From Bacteroides sp. (GTDB lineage: Bacteria > Bacteroidota > Bacteroidia > Bacteroidales > Muribaculaceae), in the NCBI GenBank assembly GCA_014801735.1, contig JAAVDO010000013.1, positions 99,338 to 163,337 on the forward strand: a stretch of 64,000 nt of DNA. Direction: 5' to 3'. Below are positions 17,586 through 26,480 of the stretch, piece by piece (positions within the stretch are counted from its first letter, which is position 1; every line of letters begins with the position of its first letter). The notes beneath the pieces are model-generated. The model ran no database searches and was not told the origin of the DNA. It saw nothing but the letters and a program-made list of their open reading frames with translations. Made by a program: the position numbers and the translations under genes.

Positions 17586-19805
17586 TTATTTCCGTGGTGA
17601 CAGGATCCGTTCTCCCAGAAAGCGGGCGAGTTCCATCTTTATCTGATTGAGTTCCTGCATACTTTTCATAGCGGATATGATCTCGTCGGGATTATTGCGC
17701 TGTTGTGCCGACATCATCTCCTTGCGGCACTGGTGAAGGCGCAGTTCTACTGTGGCATACTTCAGTTCGGCCACAGCGCGCGGAACAAGCACCGCCAGTC
17801 TTTCGCGCTCGGTCTCGACATGGGCGAACTTGGTGTGGATCTTGCTCAGCTGATGCCGCTCGGTCGCCAGTTCCGTTGCAATTCGGCGTGTCACGTCGTC
17901 CGGATCGCTTTCCAGCGCGCGCTCTATGTAGTTGCAGGCATACTCGTCGATTGCCGCATCCGATTCTGCCGCTATCCGTTCGTCAAGCGCGCGCTCGGCC
18001 CGTTCTATTGCGGCCATATCCTGTGCCGTTTCCCTGATGTGGGCTATCCCTTCTGACATAGCTCTGTTGTCGGCCTCGGCCTGCTTCTGCCTCCGCTCGG
18101 CCAGATCCTGCTCCCAGCTTTCCTGCAGCAGTGTCATCGCTGCCTCATATACCCTCGCAAGCGCAGTATTGGTGAGTGTTATCTCGTCGTCCGCAAGCAT
18201 GGCATCGATATAGTCGAGCACGCGTATGCTCTGCTGACCTCCCTGCCCGTCGTCTACCTCCGCAAGTTGTGCCGCGCCATATTTCACCACATACCTCATC
18301 AGCTCCCGTTCGGCAGGAAGCAGATAGGTGCGCTCTTCGCGTTGGGCCTCCGTCAGGTTTCCCGGGCCTTGCGGGGCCCGGGTGTCCGCTGAACTCTGCT
18401 GAACTGCTTGCGCGGTTCCGGCTTGGCCCGTCGGCGTCTCGGTGAGTGATTCCGCTCCGCGGCGGCGTGCCTCGGTCTCGGCGTTGCGGTGTGCGCGTTC
18501 GGCCCGTTCGCGGGCAACCTGGAGCGTGAGCACATTCTCGTCGATCTCGAGCATACGGCTGCATTCTCCCGTATACACCGTGCGTGTGATGTCGTCGGGT
18601 ATCAGGGCTATCGTCTTCACGATCTCCGCTATCACCTTCGACCTCTTTATCGGGTCGCCCTGGGCATCTTTCAGCAGAATGGTGGTCATGAAGCGGATAA
18701 AGTCGGTCTCGTTCTCCGCGAAATATTTCTCTACCTCGCTCGAACTGTGGTGCTGAGCGAAACTGTCGGGGTCTTCGCCGTCCGGAAGCAGTAGCACTGA
18801 TATGTTCAGCCCCTCGGCCAGAAGCATTCCTATGCCTCTGAGCGATGCCTTTATGCCGGCGGGGTCGGAATCATACACCAGCGTCACATTTTCAGTGAAT
18901 CTGTGAATCAGTCTTATCTGCCCCTCGGTGAGCGATGTGCCCGACGAAGCCACTACATTCTCCACCCCGCTCTGATGAAGCGATATCACGTCCATATAGC
19001 CTTCAACCAGCAGACACTTGTCCTTGGCCGTTATTGCCCGCTTGGCCTGATATAGGCCGTAAAGCTCGCGGCTCTTGCTGTAGACCACGCTCTCGGGCGA
19101 ATTCACGTATTTCGCGATATCTTTGTCCTTGCGCAGGGTGCGTCCGCCGAACGCCACTACTTTGCCCGACACCGAAAACACCGGATAGATGACACGTGCG
19201 CGGAATCGGTCGCGCAGTTCTCCGTGGTCGCGCTCCACACTCAGTCCTGCCTTCACAAGATACTCCTTGCTGTAGCCCTTGGCTATGGCTTCGCGCGACA
19301 GCGCGTTTCTCTCCTCCGGCGAATATCCCAGTTTGAAACGCTCTATCATCGCATCGTTGATTCCTCGCTCGCGAAAGTAGGCCACGCCTACGTTTCGTCC
19401 CTCGGAGGTGTCGGTCAGGGTGTGTCTGAAGAATTCCAGCGCAAATTCGTTTATTGCCATCAGGCTCTCGCGCTCGCCCTCTGCTTTGCGCTCTTCATCG
19501 GTCATCTCGCGCTCCTTCACTTCGATGCCGTATTTCTTGGCCAGATATAGCAGCGCCTCGTAATACGACATCTGCTCGTGGAGCATTATGAAGTTGACAG
19601 GACTGCCTCCCTGACCGCAGCTGAAGCATTTGCAGATGTTCTTGGCTTTGCTGACCGAAAACGACGGTGTGCGCTCGTTGTGAAACGGGCACAGGCCTAT
19701 GTAGCCGGTTCCGCGCCGTTTCAGGCTCACGAAGTCGCTGACTACCTCGACTATGTCGGCGGTGTCGAGGATTCTCTGTACGGTTTGAGGGTCGATTCTT
19801 CTCAT
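17586..19805 (-). CDS. dnaG: DNA primase
   Basis: Synthesises RNA primers at the replication fork. ATG 19805 gives 739 residues beginning MRRIDPQTVQRILD; an upstream in-frame ATG at 19832 would lie before the promoter and is rejected. The CHC2 zinc-binding domain has Cys39, His42, Cys60 and Cys63. The catalytic core follows, then the Toprim motifs EGYMDVISLHQSG and DSDPAGIKA (about 265-315). The C-terminal helicase-interaction region from about residue 430 is long, Glu/Ala/Arg-rich and divergent, as usual outside Proteobacteria. The -7 box ends about 8 bases before this ATG, so the mRNA may be leaderless. Confidence 0.97.
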   Translation of the reverse strand: MRRIDPQTVQRILDTADIVEVVSDFVSLKRRGTGYIGLCPFHNERTPSFSVSKAKNICKCFSCGQGGSPVNFIMLHEQMSYYEALLYLAKKYGIEVKEREMTDEERKAEGERESLMAINEFALEFFRHTLTDTSEGRNVGVAYFRERGINDAMIERFKLGYSPEERNALSREAIAKGYSKEYLVKAGLSVERDHGELRDRFRARVIYPVFSVSGKVVAFGGRTLRKDKDIAKYVNSPESVVYSKSRELYGLYQAKRAITAKDKCLLVEGYMDVISLHQSGVENVVASSGTSLTEGQIRLIHRFTENVTLVYDSDPAGIKASLRGIGMLLAEGLNISVLLLPDGEDPDSFAQHHSSSEVEKYFAENETDFIRFMTTILLKDAQGDPIKRSKVIAEIVKTIALIPDDITRTVYTGECSRMLEIDENVLTLQVARERAERAHRNAETEARRRGAESLTETPTGQAGTAQAVQQSSADTRAPQGPGNLTEAQREERTYLLPAERELMRYVVKYGAAQLAEVDDGQGGQQSIRVLDYIDAMLADDEITLTNTALARVYEAAMTLLQESWEQDLAERRQKQAEADNRAMSEGIAHIRETAQDMAAIERAERALDERIAAESDAAIDEYACNYIERALESDPDDVTRRIATELATERHQLSKIHTKFAHVETERERLAVLVPRAVAELKYATVELRLHQCRKEMMSAQQRNNPDEIISAMKSMQELNQIKMELARFLGERILSPRK

Positions 19806-19812
19806 TTCGCTA

Positions 19813-19820
19813 CAAAGATA
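19813..19820 (-). promoter_or_regulatory. -7 box of dnaG, implying a leaderless start
   Basis: TATCTTTG on the minus strand ends at 19813. Seven bases further is 19806, one base from the A of the dnaG ATG at 19805, so the transcript would have no untranslated leader. The box sits just past the T run of the putative small RNA's terminator. Confidence 0.6.
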
Positions 19821-19821
19821 T

Positions 19822-19997
19822 AAAAAAAACAAAGGAGAGCCTCTCGACCATCCTTTGTCGGTTACACATAGTACTTAACGTCAGTGGATTGTTTATCAAA
19901 AAAAAGTCTAACCTTATTACACTTGTGTTCTGGCTTCTTGAAAGCAATCCCGGATTCTTCGACACGGAATCCGTAGTCTGCGATTATGATATGTTTA
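19822..19997 (-). ncRNA. Putative small RNA between dnaG and the ABC transporter gene
   Basis: On the minus strand a full transcription unit without a convincing ORF can be seen. Promoter: GTTG (20034-20031), 20 bases, TAACTTTG (20011-20004), so the RNA should begin near 19997. Terminator: ACAAAGGA/TCCTTTGT stem (19858-19829) followed by eight T. The RNA would be about 175 nt. It contains a hairpin with 7-bp stem CGGATTC/GAATCCG (19951-19973) and a T8 run inside. The only ATG-started frame is about 19 codons at the very end. The size is 6S-like, but I could not build the 6S fold with confidence. Confidence 0.55.
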
Positions 19998-20003
19998 TCG
20001 ATG

Positions 20004-20034
20004 CAAAGTTAGCACCTTCCTTACTAATTTACAA
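20004..20034 (-). promoter_or_regulatory. Promoter of the putative small RNA
   Basis: Minus strand GTTG-N20-TAACTTTG, a close match to the Bacteroidetes TTTG-N19-21-TAnnTTTG pattern. It could also supply dnaG by read-through of the terminator at 19829-19858. Confidence 0.6.
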
Positions 20035-20152
20035 CTCTCTCGTTCAACGTACTTCCGCTTGGCTGAGCAGGTTGCTACGAGTTGTCCGCATTTGTTTACC
20101 CCTGACTGATCTTTATAGCCGTTTTTATGTAAAAATGGGTTAAAGGATAAGA

Positions 20153-20168
20153 TAATTGTTAACAATTA
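20153..20168. promoter_or_regulatory. 16-base perfect palindrome
   Basis: TAATTGTTAACAATTA is a perfect palindrome in the AT-rich spacer between the small-RNA promoter and the ABC transporter promoter, about 80 bases upstream of the latter's -33 region. It may bind a dimeric regulator, though palindromes of A/T-rich sequence also arise by chance. The rest of 20035-20245 holds nothing I can name. Confidence 0.3.
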
Positions 20169-20245
20169 AAAAATGTTAAATAATTGTGGCGCTGATCCTT
20201 GCCTGGCTGCTGAGGCAGATTTGCTGAAACAAATTGTGCGGTGGG

Positions 20246-20277
20246 TTTCGGATTATGCGGTTTTATCATTAAATTTG
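20246..20277 (+). promoter_or_regulatory. Promoter of the ABC exporter gene
   Basis: TTTC (20246-20249), 20 bases, TAAATTTG (20270-20277). Transcription should start near 20284, leaving a leader of about 32 bases. Confidence 0.65.
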
Positions 20278-20315
20278 TCAATATTTTTTGACCGTTTTTG
20301 GTTTTATTCTGACCT

Positions 20316-22151
20316 ATGGGAGACTTCTTCAGACTTCTCAGGCGCTTTGTGCCGCCTTACAGGAAATATCTTGCGCTCAACATCCTCTTCAATATCCTTG
20401 CTGCGGTGCTGACGCTGTTCTCGTTTGCTGTGGTGATTCCTATTCTGGAGATGCTTTTCCAGGTGAAGGAAGCCACCTACAGCTATATGTCGCTTGCCGA
20501 CGGCTCGCTCAAGGAGGTTGCCGTCAACAATTTCTACTACTATACTCAGGAAGCCATTCGGATCTTCGGCCCCTCACGGGCGCTGGCACTTCTTGCCGCT
20601 ACGCTCGTGGTCATGACCGCCCTGAAGACCGGCGCCACCTATCTCAGCTCTCACTTCATGGTGCCGATACGTAACGGTGTCGTGCGTGATATTCGCAATA
20701 TCCTTTACCGCAAGATTCTTGCGCTGCCGATAGGTTTCTTCACACAGGAGAGCAAGGGCGACGTGATGGCCCGCATGAGTAGCGATGTCGCTGAGATCGA
20801 GACCTCGATCATGGCCTCGCTCGACATGCTTTTCAAGAATCCCGTGATGATCATTGTCTGCCTGGCTATGATGATAGCTATAAGCTGGCAGCTGACAGTG
20901 TTCGTCCTGGTACTTCTGCCTATAGCCGGAGTTGCGATGGGCCGCATCGGCAAACGTCTGAAGCGCGCTTCGCTCGAAGGTCAGCAGCAGTGGGGCCGTA
21001 TCATGGCCGATATCGAGGAGACTCTGGGCGGTCTGCGCATCATTAAGGCTTTCAATGCCGAGAGCCGCATGCAGCGTCGTTTCGAGGCCGATACCGAGCG
21101 TTTCTACCGCATCAGCAATCGTGTGGCCCGGCGCCAGGCCCTCGCCCATCCCATGAGTGAGTTCCTCGGCACGTTTACCATTGCTATCGTACTGTGGTTT
21201 GGCGGCTCGCTTATCCTCAATGGTGTGTCGGGCATCAAGGCCGGATCGTTCATCTACTACATGGTGATATTCTACAGTATCATCAATCCGGCCAAAGAGC
21301 TGTCCAAGGCCGTTTATTCCATTCAGAAGGGTATGGCCTCGCTTGAGCGCGTCGACCGTATCCTGTCGGCCCGTAACCCGATCACCGATCCCGATAAACC
21401 GGTGCGCGTAGAGCCTTTGCATGGCCGTATTGACTATTCGGGCGTCACGTTTGGATATGAAAAATCGGTGCCGGTGGTGAGCGATGTCACTTTCACCATC
21501 AATCCCGGCGAGACTCTTGCTCTGGTCGGTGCGAGCGGCAGCGGCAAGTCTACTCTGGCCGATCTGCTCCCACGCTTCTACGACGTCGATGCAGGCACGA
21601 TCTCGATCGACGGCACCGATATCCGCGATATGCGTGTGGCCGACCTGCGAGCCCTTATGGGAAATGTCAATCAGGAGGCTATCCTGTTCAACGACACTAT
21701 CTACAACAATATTACCTTCGGAGTGAGCGGTGCTACCCGCGAGCAGGTCGAGACCGCCGCCCGCATTGCTAATGCCCATGATTTCATCATGGCTACCGAA
21801 CAGGGCTATGACACCAACATCGGCGACCGCGGTTGCCGCCTGTCGGGTGGTCAGCGCCAGCGTCTGTCCATAGCCCGGGCTATACTCAAGAATCCTCCGC
21901 TGCTCATTCTCGACGAGGCTACATCAGCTCTCGACTCCGAAAGCGAGAAGCTCGTTCAGGAAGCCCTCGACCGCCTTATGGCCGACAGAACTACACTTGT
22001 CATTGCTCACCGCCTCTCTACGGTCAGAAATGCCACACGTATTTGTGTGCTACACGAGGGGCGTATAGTCGAGCAGGGTACCCACGAGGAGCTCCTTGCC
22101 CTCAACGGCTACTATACCCGTCTGGTCGAGATGCAGTCGATCAACAGTTGA
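20316..22151 (+). CDS. ABC exporter, fused membrane and ATPase domains (MsbA/lipid A exporter-like)
   Basis: 611 residues, the half-transporter size of type IV exporters that act as homodimers. Membrane domain about residues 1-330 with six helices (first LNILFNILAAVLTLFSFAVVIPI). ATPase domain about 365-605 with Walker A GASGSGKST, Q-loop near VNQEAILFN, signature LSGGQRQR, Walker B LLILDEATSALD and switch His in VIAHRLS. MsbA-like proteins flip lipid A core or other lipids across the inner membrane. With lpxB elsewhere in the window, a lipid substrate is plausible, but drug or peptide export cannot be excluded. Own promoter; the next gene is 22 bases downstream. Confidence 0.93.
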   Translation: MGDFFRLLRRFVPPYRKYLALNILFNILAAVLTLFSFAVVIPILEMLFQVKEATYSYMSLADGSLKEVAVNNFYYYTQEAIRIFGPSRALALLAATLVVMTALKTGATYLSSHFMVPIRNGVVRDIRNILYRKILALPIGFFTQESKGDVMARMSSDVAEIETSIMASLDMLFKNPVMIIVCLAMMIAISWQLTVFVLVLLPIAGVAMGRIGKRLKRASLEGQQQWGRIMADIEETLGGLRIIKAFNAESRMQRRFEADTERFYRISNRVARRQALAHPMSEFLGTFTIAIVLWFGGSLILNGVSGIKAGSFIYYMVIFYSIINPAKELSKAVYSIQKGMASLERVDRILSARNPITDPDKPVRVEPLHGRIDYSGVTFGYEKSVPVVSDVTFTINPGETLALVGASGSGKSTLADLLPRFYDVDAGTISIDGTDIRDMRVADLRALMGNVNQEAILFNDTIYNNITFGVSGATREQVETAARIANAHDFIMATEQGYDTNIGDRGCRLSGGQRQRLSIARAILKNPPLLILDEATSALDSESEKLVQEALDRLMADRTTLVIAHRLSTVRNATRICVLHEGRIVEQGTHEELLALNGYYTRLVEMQSINS

Positions 22152-22173
22152 TCTTAACATTAACTCCATATTC

Positions 22174-23397
22174 ATGAAACTTAGTTTACTTATCAGCGCG
22201 GCCCTGCTCCTTTCTGGGGCGGTCAGTGCATCGGCTCAGGATATTTCTTCAGCCGCCAAGCCCGCTCCCGGTTCTACATCGAGCCGTCAGCTTGCCACAT
22301 CGCTCATGCGCCCGGCCCCGCGACTCGAATATAATCCTGCCAATCCTCCCGCCGACATGGCTGCCTGGCGCGACAGCGTTGGCGCCGCCATGAAGCGCCT
22401 TATGAGCCATCCCGCGGCTAAGGTTGCCGCTCCTGCCCGCAAGGTAGCTACGGCAAGGCGCGACGGCTACACCCTTGAGCGTTGGGAGAGCTACCCACTT
22501 GAGGGTAGCACCGTGGCTTATCTCGTCCTCGTGCCCGATTCGCTTGCCTATGGAAGTCCTTCGCCGGCGGTTCTCTGTATTCCCGGTTTCGGACAGACAA
22601 AGGAACTGCTTGCCGGCGAGCCCGCAGGCAACTTCGACCTCTCGATGCCTCCGGTCGATAATCCCGTGCCTGAGCGCAGTCAGGCGCTCCAGTATGCCCG
22701 TAAGGGCCTTATAGCCGTGGCTGTCGACAATCCCTGTGCCGGAGAGCTTTCCGACAACGGTTATCCCGACTATATCACCACTTCCCGCTTCCTGCTTGAA
22801 GAAGGCTGGAATTATCTGGGCCTCTCTGCATGGCAGGATGAGGTGATTCTCGACGAGATCATGAAGCGTCCCGACGTTCGTCCCGACCGCGTGATTGTAA
22901 GTGGCTTCTCGCTCGGAACCGAGCCCCTGATGGCTATAGGCGTACAGCGTCCCGATATCTTTGCTTTCGTCTACAACGATTTCCTTTGTCGCACACGCGA
23001 AAGGGCGCTCGTGATGGACAAGCCTCAGAAAGACGGCTCGCGTCCCTTCCCAAACAATATCGAGCATCTGATTCCCGGATTCCTCACCCAGTTCGACTTC
23101 CCCGACATCGTTGCCGCTCTCTCTCCGCGCCCCGTCATCTGCACCGAGGGTGGTATGGATCGCGATTTTGCAGCCATAGGCAAGGCTTTCCAACAGGCCG
23201 GCGCCCCGGAGGCCTTCACCTTCTACCATTATCCTAAATATGCCGATCCGGCATCACGTGTCTATCTCGACGCTATGCCTCAGGGTGTTGACCGCGACGA
23301 GTTTTTCCGTCTGGCCAACGTCGACTCTCCCAGCCACGGCTTCAAGCATCAGGTGATCCTTCCTTGGGTCGATGCTCTGCTGCGTGCTAATCCCTGA
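22174..23397 (+). CDS. Secreted alpha/beta hydrolase (esterase/acetyl-xylan-esterase-like)
   Basis: Start set at ATG 22174 because it gives a signal peptide (MKLSLLISAALLLSGAVSASAQ); the upstream frame runs into the ABC gene. 407 residues. The alpha/beta hydrolase body has PAVLCIPGFGQTKELLAGEP (oxyanion region), the KGLIAVAVDNPCAGELSDNG strand, a nucleophile elbow GFSLGT with Ser near residue 246, and a likely catalytic His in SPSHGFKH near residue 387. Similar proteins in Bacteroidales are annotated as acetylxylan esterase or dienelactone-hydrolase-like; the substrate is unknown. It is probably periplasmic and co-transcribed with the ABC exporter (22-base gap). Confidence 0.82.
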   Translation: MKLSLLISAALLLSGAVSASAQDISSAAKPAPGSTSSRQLATSLMRPAPRLEYNPANPPADMAAWRDSVGAAMKRLMSHPAAKVAAPARKVATARRDGYTLERWESYPLEGSTVAYLVLVPDSLAYGSPSPAVLCIPGFGQTKELLAGEPAGNFDLSMPPVDNPVPERSQALQYARKGLIAVAVDNPCAGELSDNGYPDYITTSRFLLEEGWNYLGLSAWQDEVILDEIMKRPDVRPDRVIVSGFSLGTEPLMAIGVQRPDIFAFVYNDFLCRTRERALVMDKPQKDGSRPFPNNIEHLIPGFLTQFDFPDIVAALSPRPVICTEGGMDRDFAAIGKAFQQAGAPEAFTFYHYPKYADPASRVYLDAMPQGVDRDEFFRLANVDSPSHGFKHQVILPWVDALLRANP

Positions 23398-23506
23398 GTC
23401 GCGTTTTTTCGCTGAACCATTTCGCGTCTGACCTTGTTATAATTACGAAAGCTCCCTGATAGGAGCCTCCCTCAACCAAGATTTTTAACAAGTAAATGAT
23501 AAGATT

Positions 23507-23806
23507 ATGAATGAGTTCAACGAAATGATCAACGACTCCAAACCCACGTTGGTCGATTTCTTCGCCACGTGGTGTGGCCCTTGTAAAATGCAGTCTCCTA
23601 TTCTTGAACAGGTTAAGGCAACCCTTGGCGACAGTGTCAATATCATCAAGATCGATGTTGACCGCAATCCCGAGCTTTCCGAGAGATATTCTATCCGCTC
23701 GGTTCCTACCCTGATTGTTTTCAAGAGCGGCGAGGCCCTGTGGCGCGGCTACGGTGTGCACCAGGCCGACCAGCTCGAGGCCAAACTGAAAGAGCATATC
23801 GGTTAA
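23507..23806 (+). CDS. trxA: Thioredoxin
   Basis: 99 residues, the usual size of a single thioredoxin domain with no signal peptide, so cytoplasmic. The redox motif is WCGPCK (residues 22-27, in FFATWCGPCKMQSP), the cis-proline is in RSVPTLIVFKSG, and the C-terminal helix is HQADQLEAKLKEHI. It is slightly short at the N-terminus compared with E. coli TrxA (108 aa). It reduces protein disulfides using thioredoxin reductase. A strong terminator follows at 23868. Confidence 0.93.
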   Translation: MNEFNEMINDSKPTLVDFFATWCGPCKMQSPILEQVKATLGDSVNIIKIDVDRNPELSERYSIRSVPTLIVFKSGEALWRGYGVHQADQLEAKLKEHIG

Positions 23807-23867
23807 GCCTGCCGGTTAACCTCAACTGACATTCCCTCTCCTTAAAGATACTATAGGCTTGAACACC

Positions 23868-23916
23868 CCTGTCCCTGCAGTTTGCGCTGGCCGCAACTAC
23901 AGGGACAGGCTTTTTT
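23868..23916 (+). terminator. Intrinsic terminator of trxA
   Basis: CCTGTCCCTG (23868-23877) pairs perfectly with CAGGGACAGG (23900-23909), with further pairing inside (AGTTTGCG with CGCAACT around a GGCC-containing loop), followed by CTTTTTT. Confidence 0.88.
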
Positions 23917-23956
23917 CTGAAATCTCCCTCTACGTTTCATTTTTTGATCTTGATCT

Positions 23957-24442
23957 ATGAAAAAACTGATATTCTCGCTGATGATGATTTTGCTCGGGGT
24001 CACCTCGGCGTTTGCCGTGATCGATAAATACTCCATAAACCGCAATGACTTGCCCGAGGAAGCCCGCAACATGCTCAGCGACTATTTTCCCAAAGCAAAG
24101 GTGAGCATGATAAAGGTCGACCGCCATCTGCTTAAAAAGACCGACTACGACGTCAGGCTTGTCAACGGCACCCGCATCGAGTTCAGCAACAAAGGACGTT
24201 GGACAATGGTCGACTGCGGCAAGCGCGCCTTGCCCGCAACTCTTCCTCCGGCTGCCGTGCGCCGATATGTCGACAAAAACTATCCCCGACTTAAGATGGT
24301 CAGGATAGAGCGCTCGGCCTCGGCTGTCGACGTCACACTTTCCGACGGTGTCCGTCTCCGTTTCGGTCCGTTGGGCAACTTCAAGGAGGTGCTTGGCTCT
24401 GTATCCTCGCGCTCATTCGATGGCGAAATCGTTCAGAACTGA
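23957..24442 (+). CDS. Secreted PepSY-like protein (DUF2874 type)
   Basis: 161 residues. Signal peptide MKKLIFSLMMILLGVTSAFA, mature part periplasmic. Two PepSY-like half repeats are visible: LPEEARNMLSDYFPKAKVSMIKVDRHLLKKTDYDVRLVNGTRIEF (about 32-77) and LPPAAVRRYVDKNYPRLKMVRIERSASAVDVTLSDGVRLRF (about 93-135), each helix plus beta hairpin. Such Bacteroidales proteins are small periplasmic PepSY_like modules whose binding partner is unknown. No promoter box is recognised in the short gap after the trxA terminator. Confidence 0.8.
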   Translation: MKKLIFSLMMILLGVTSAFAVIDKYSINRNDLPEEARNMLSDYFPKAKVSMIKVDRHLLKKTDYDVRLVNGTRIEFSNKGRWTMVDCGKRALPATLPPAAVRRYVDKNYPRLKMVRIERSASAVDVTLSDGVRLRFGPLGNFKEVLGSVSSRSFDGEIVQN

Positions 24443-24462
24443 TAAAAAATACAGATATAAAG

Positions 24463-24500
24463 CAGCCGGACGACGTAAATCATATCACGTCGCCCGGCTG
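24463..24500. terminator. Bidirectional terminator between convergent genes
   Basis: CAGCCGG-A-CGACGT (24463-24476) pairs with ACGTCG-C-CCGGCTG (24487-24500). An A-rich stretch lies on the left (GATAAAAAATAC), which gives a U tract for the minus-strand transporter; the plus side has weaker T content. Confidence 0.75.
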
Positions 24501-24523
24501 TCAGTTTATGAGTTATATAGCTG

Positions 24524-26179
24524 TCAGTTCAGGAATGCCAGTATCAGGCCCTGGGCCGCAACCACACGCAGGAACATCGTCAGCGGGTAAACCGTCGAAT
24601 ATGCTACTGCCGGTGCATCGTTGTTGGTCGAGCCGGTCGAGTAGGCCAGGGCAGGGGGGTCGGTATAGCCGCCTGCAAACAGACCCATGATCGTAAGATA
24701 GTTGATCTTATAGACTCCGCGCGCTATGCATCCTACGATCACAAGAGGCAGGAAAGTGATAATGAAGCCCCAGATCACCCACCACATACCTGTGATGTTG
24801 AACACCGTCTCTGCGAAGCCCGCACCCGAGCTGATACCTACCGACGCAAGGAACAGGCAGATACCAAGCTCGCGCAGCATCATCGACGCTGAGGTCGAGG
24901 TATAGGTGACAAGTTTCAGCTTGTAGCCGAAGCGGCTCAGAAGTATGGCCACTACGAGCGGACCGCCTGCCAGTCCCAGCTTCATGCCGAATCCTACGTT
25001 GATCGAGCCCAGTATGATACCGAACATGATACCTACGAAGATCGTGATCACGTTCGGATGATTCAGTCGCTTCATGGAGTTGCCCAGTCGTGCGGCCAGA
25101 CGGTTGATGTCGTTCAGGTCACCGACCACGGTGATACGGTCGCCCATCTGCAGGCGAAGGTCGGCGCCGGCAAGCAGATCTACGCCTGCGCGGTTCACCC
25201 TCGTGGCATTGAGCTTATAGGCCGTATGCAGACGCAGAGAGCCCAGGGTGCGTCCGTCATATTCAGTGCGTGTGATGACAATACGGCGGCTGACTACGTC
25301 GCTCGGAGTCACCAGTTCCCATTCCATTTCTATCTGCGGGCCTACAACCGATTCGAAGCGCTCGACATCGTCTGTGGCAATGACCACCATCAGCTTGTCG
25401 CCCACGCGCACCTGTGTCTGGCTCGTCGGAATGATGATCTGACCTGTCTCGCCTATCAGACGCGAAATCACGAATTCACACTGGATTATCTTGTGGAGCT
25501 GTACCAGCGACTTGCCCGAGATCAGCGGGTTGGTCACCTCTATCGAGATGATGTTAGGCTTCTGCGAAGTATCTTCTGCCTGATTTTCAATCTCCTTGAT
25601 CTCATCTTCGGTCTTGATGCGGAAGATCGCCTTGATCAGAAACATTGCTCCGATAATACCTATTACACCCAGAGGATAGGCTGCAGCATATCCCATTGCC
25701 ATTATATTGATTGCCTCGGGTGAACCGGCAGTCTGCTGGGCTGCGGCAAGACCCGGTGTATTGGTCACCGCACCGCTCATCACACCGACCAGCGCGTTTA
25801 TCGACGTCTCCCCGTCGATAAAGTAGATTATCAGCACTATCGCTACGTTCAGCGCTATTCCAAGCACCGCCAGTCCGTTAAGGCGTATGCCACCTTTCCT
25901 GAACGAGGCGAAGAAGCCCGGGCCCACCTGCAGGCCGATCGAGAAAATGAATAGAATCAGGCCGAACTCACGAATGAATTTCAGCACCTCGGGATTGACT
26001 ATATACCCGAAGTGGCCCATCAGAATGCCGACAAACAGAACAAACGTGACGCCGAGCGATACCCCTGCGATCTTTAGCTTACCCAGAAACACGCCGGCCG
26101 CTATCACAAACGAATAGAGTACCAGTGTGGCAGCAAGCTCTGTATGACCGGGGCCGATGAGGTCGATTAACCAGTCCAT
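24524..26179 (-). CDS. AspT/YidE-family membrane transporter with TrkA-C domains
   Basis: 551 residues. N-terminal membrane half (about 1-190) has the family motif GLQVGPGFFASFRKGG and the TNTPGLAAAQQ loop. Two regulatory TrkA-C-like domains lie in the middle (about 205-370; EVTNPLISGKSLVQLH and DLLAGADLRLQMGDRITVVGD). The C-terminal membrane half (about 380-551) contains the mirrored segments FLASVGISSGAGFAETV and GGYTDPPALAYS. AspT exchanges aspartate for alanine in Tetragenococcus; YidE-type members are mostly uncharacterised, so the substrate is open. The gene has its own promoter at 26252-26259 and a leader of about 66 bases. Confidence 0.88.
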   Translation of the reverse strand: MDWLIDLIGPGHTELAATLVLYSFVIAAGVFLGKLKIAGVSLGVTFVLFVGILMGHFGYIVNPEVLKFIREFGLILFIFSIGLQVGPGFFASFRKGGIRLNGLAVLGIALNVAIVLIIYFIDGETSINALVGVMSGAVTNTPGLAAAQQTAGSPEAINIMAMGYAAAYPLGVIGIIGAMFLIKAIFRIKTEDEIKEIENQAEDTSQKPNIISIEVTNPLISGKSLVQLHKIIQCEFVISRLIGETGQIIIPTSQTQVRVGDKLMVVIATDDVERFESVVGPQIEMEWELVTPSDVVSRRIVITRTEYDGRTLGSLRLHTAYKLNATRVNRAGVDLLAGADLRLQMGDRITVVGDLNDINRLAARLGNSMKRLNHPNVITIFVGIMFGIILGSINVGFGMKLGLAGGPLVVAILLSRFGYKLKLVTYTSTSASMMLRELGICLFLASVGISSGAGFAETVFNITGMWWVIWGFIITFLPLVIVGCIARGVYKINYLTIMGLFAGGYTDPPALAYSTGSTNNDAPAVAYSTVYPLTMFLRVVAAQGLILAFLN

Positions 26180-26251
26180 AGCTGTTGATAATGATTGTTT
26201 AAGAAATATTTACTGACGGAGCGGCAATGACACGTGCCACTTCCGAGGATG

Positions 26252-26259
26252 CAAAGTTA
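26252..26259 (-). promoter_or_regulatory. -7 box of the AspT/YidE gene
   Basis: TAACTTTG on the minus strand; the start of transcription is expected near 26245. Confidence 0.6.
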
Positions 26260-26480
26260 CGCATTTTTCCCTCACTATCCGCAACAATTGTTAAAAAATC
26301 CTCCCACCCACACATCCCCCCAAATAATGTTCCGCCAAAATGTAAGGATGTTCCCTGAAACATCCGCCCCCACCATGGCGCATGCCTCAATCTGCACGTT
26401 ATCGCCCACCCGCGCATCGCTGAACCTCTCGCTTAATCAGAACCTCAACGCAGCTCCTTATAGAAGCTTGCGGGTCAATT

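Noticed and set aside
19951..19973. tRNA or riboswitch stem upstream of dnaG
   Set aside because: The hairpin lacks cloverleaf geometry and T-loop sequence. I kept it only as part of a putative small RNA.
22096..22173. Upstream start of the secreted hydrolase
   Set aside because: It lies inside the ABC transporter gene; ATG 22174 begins a textbook signal peptide.
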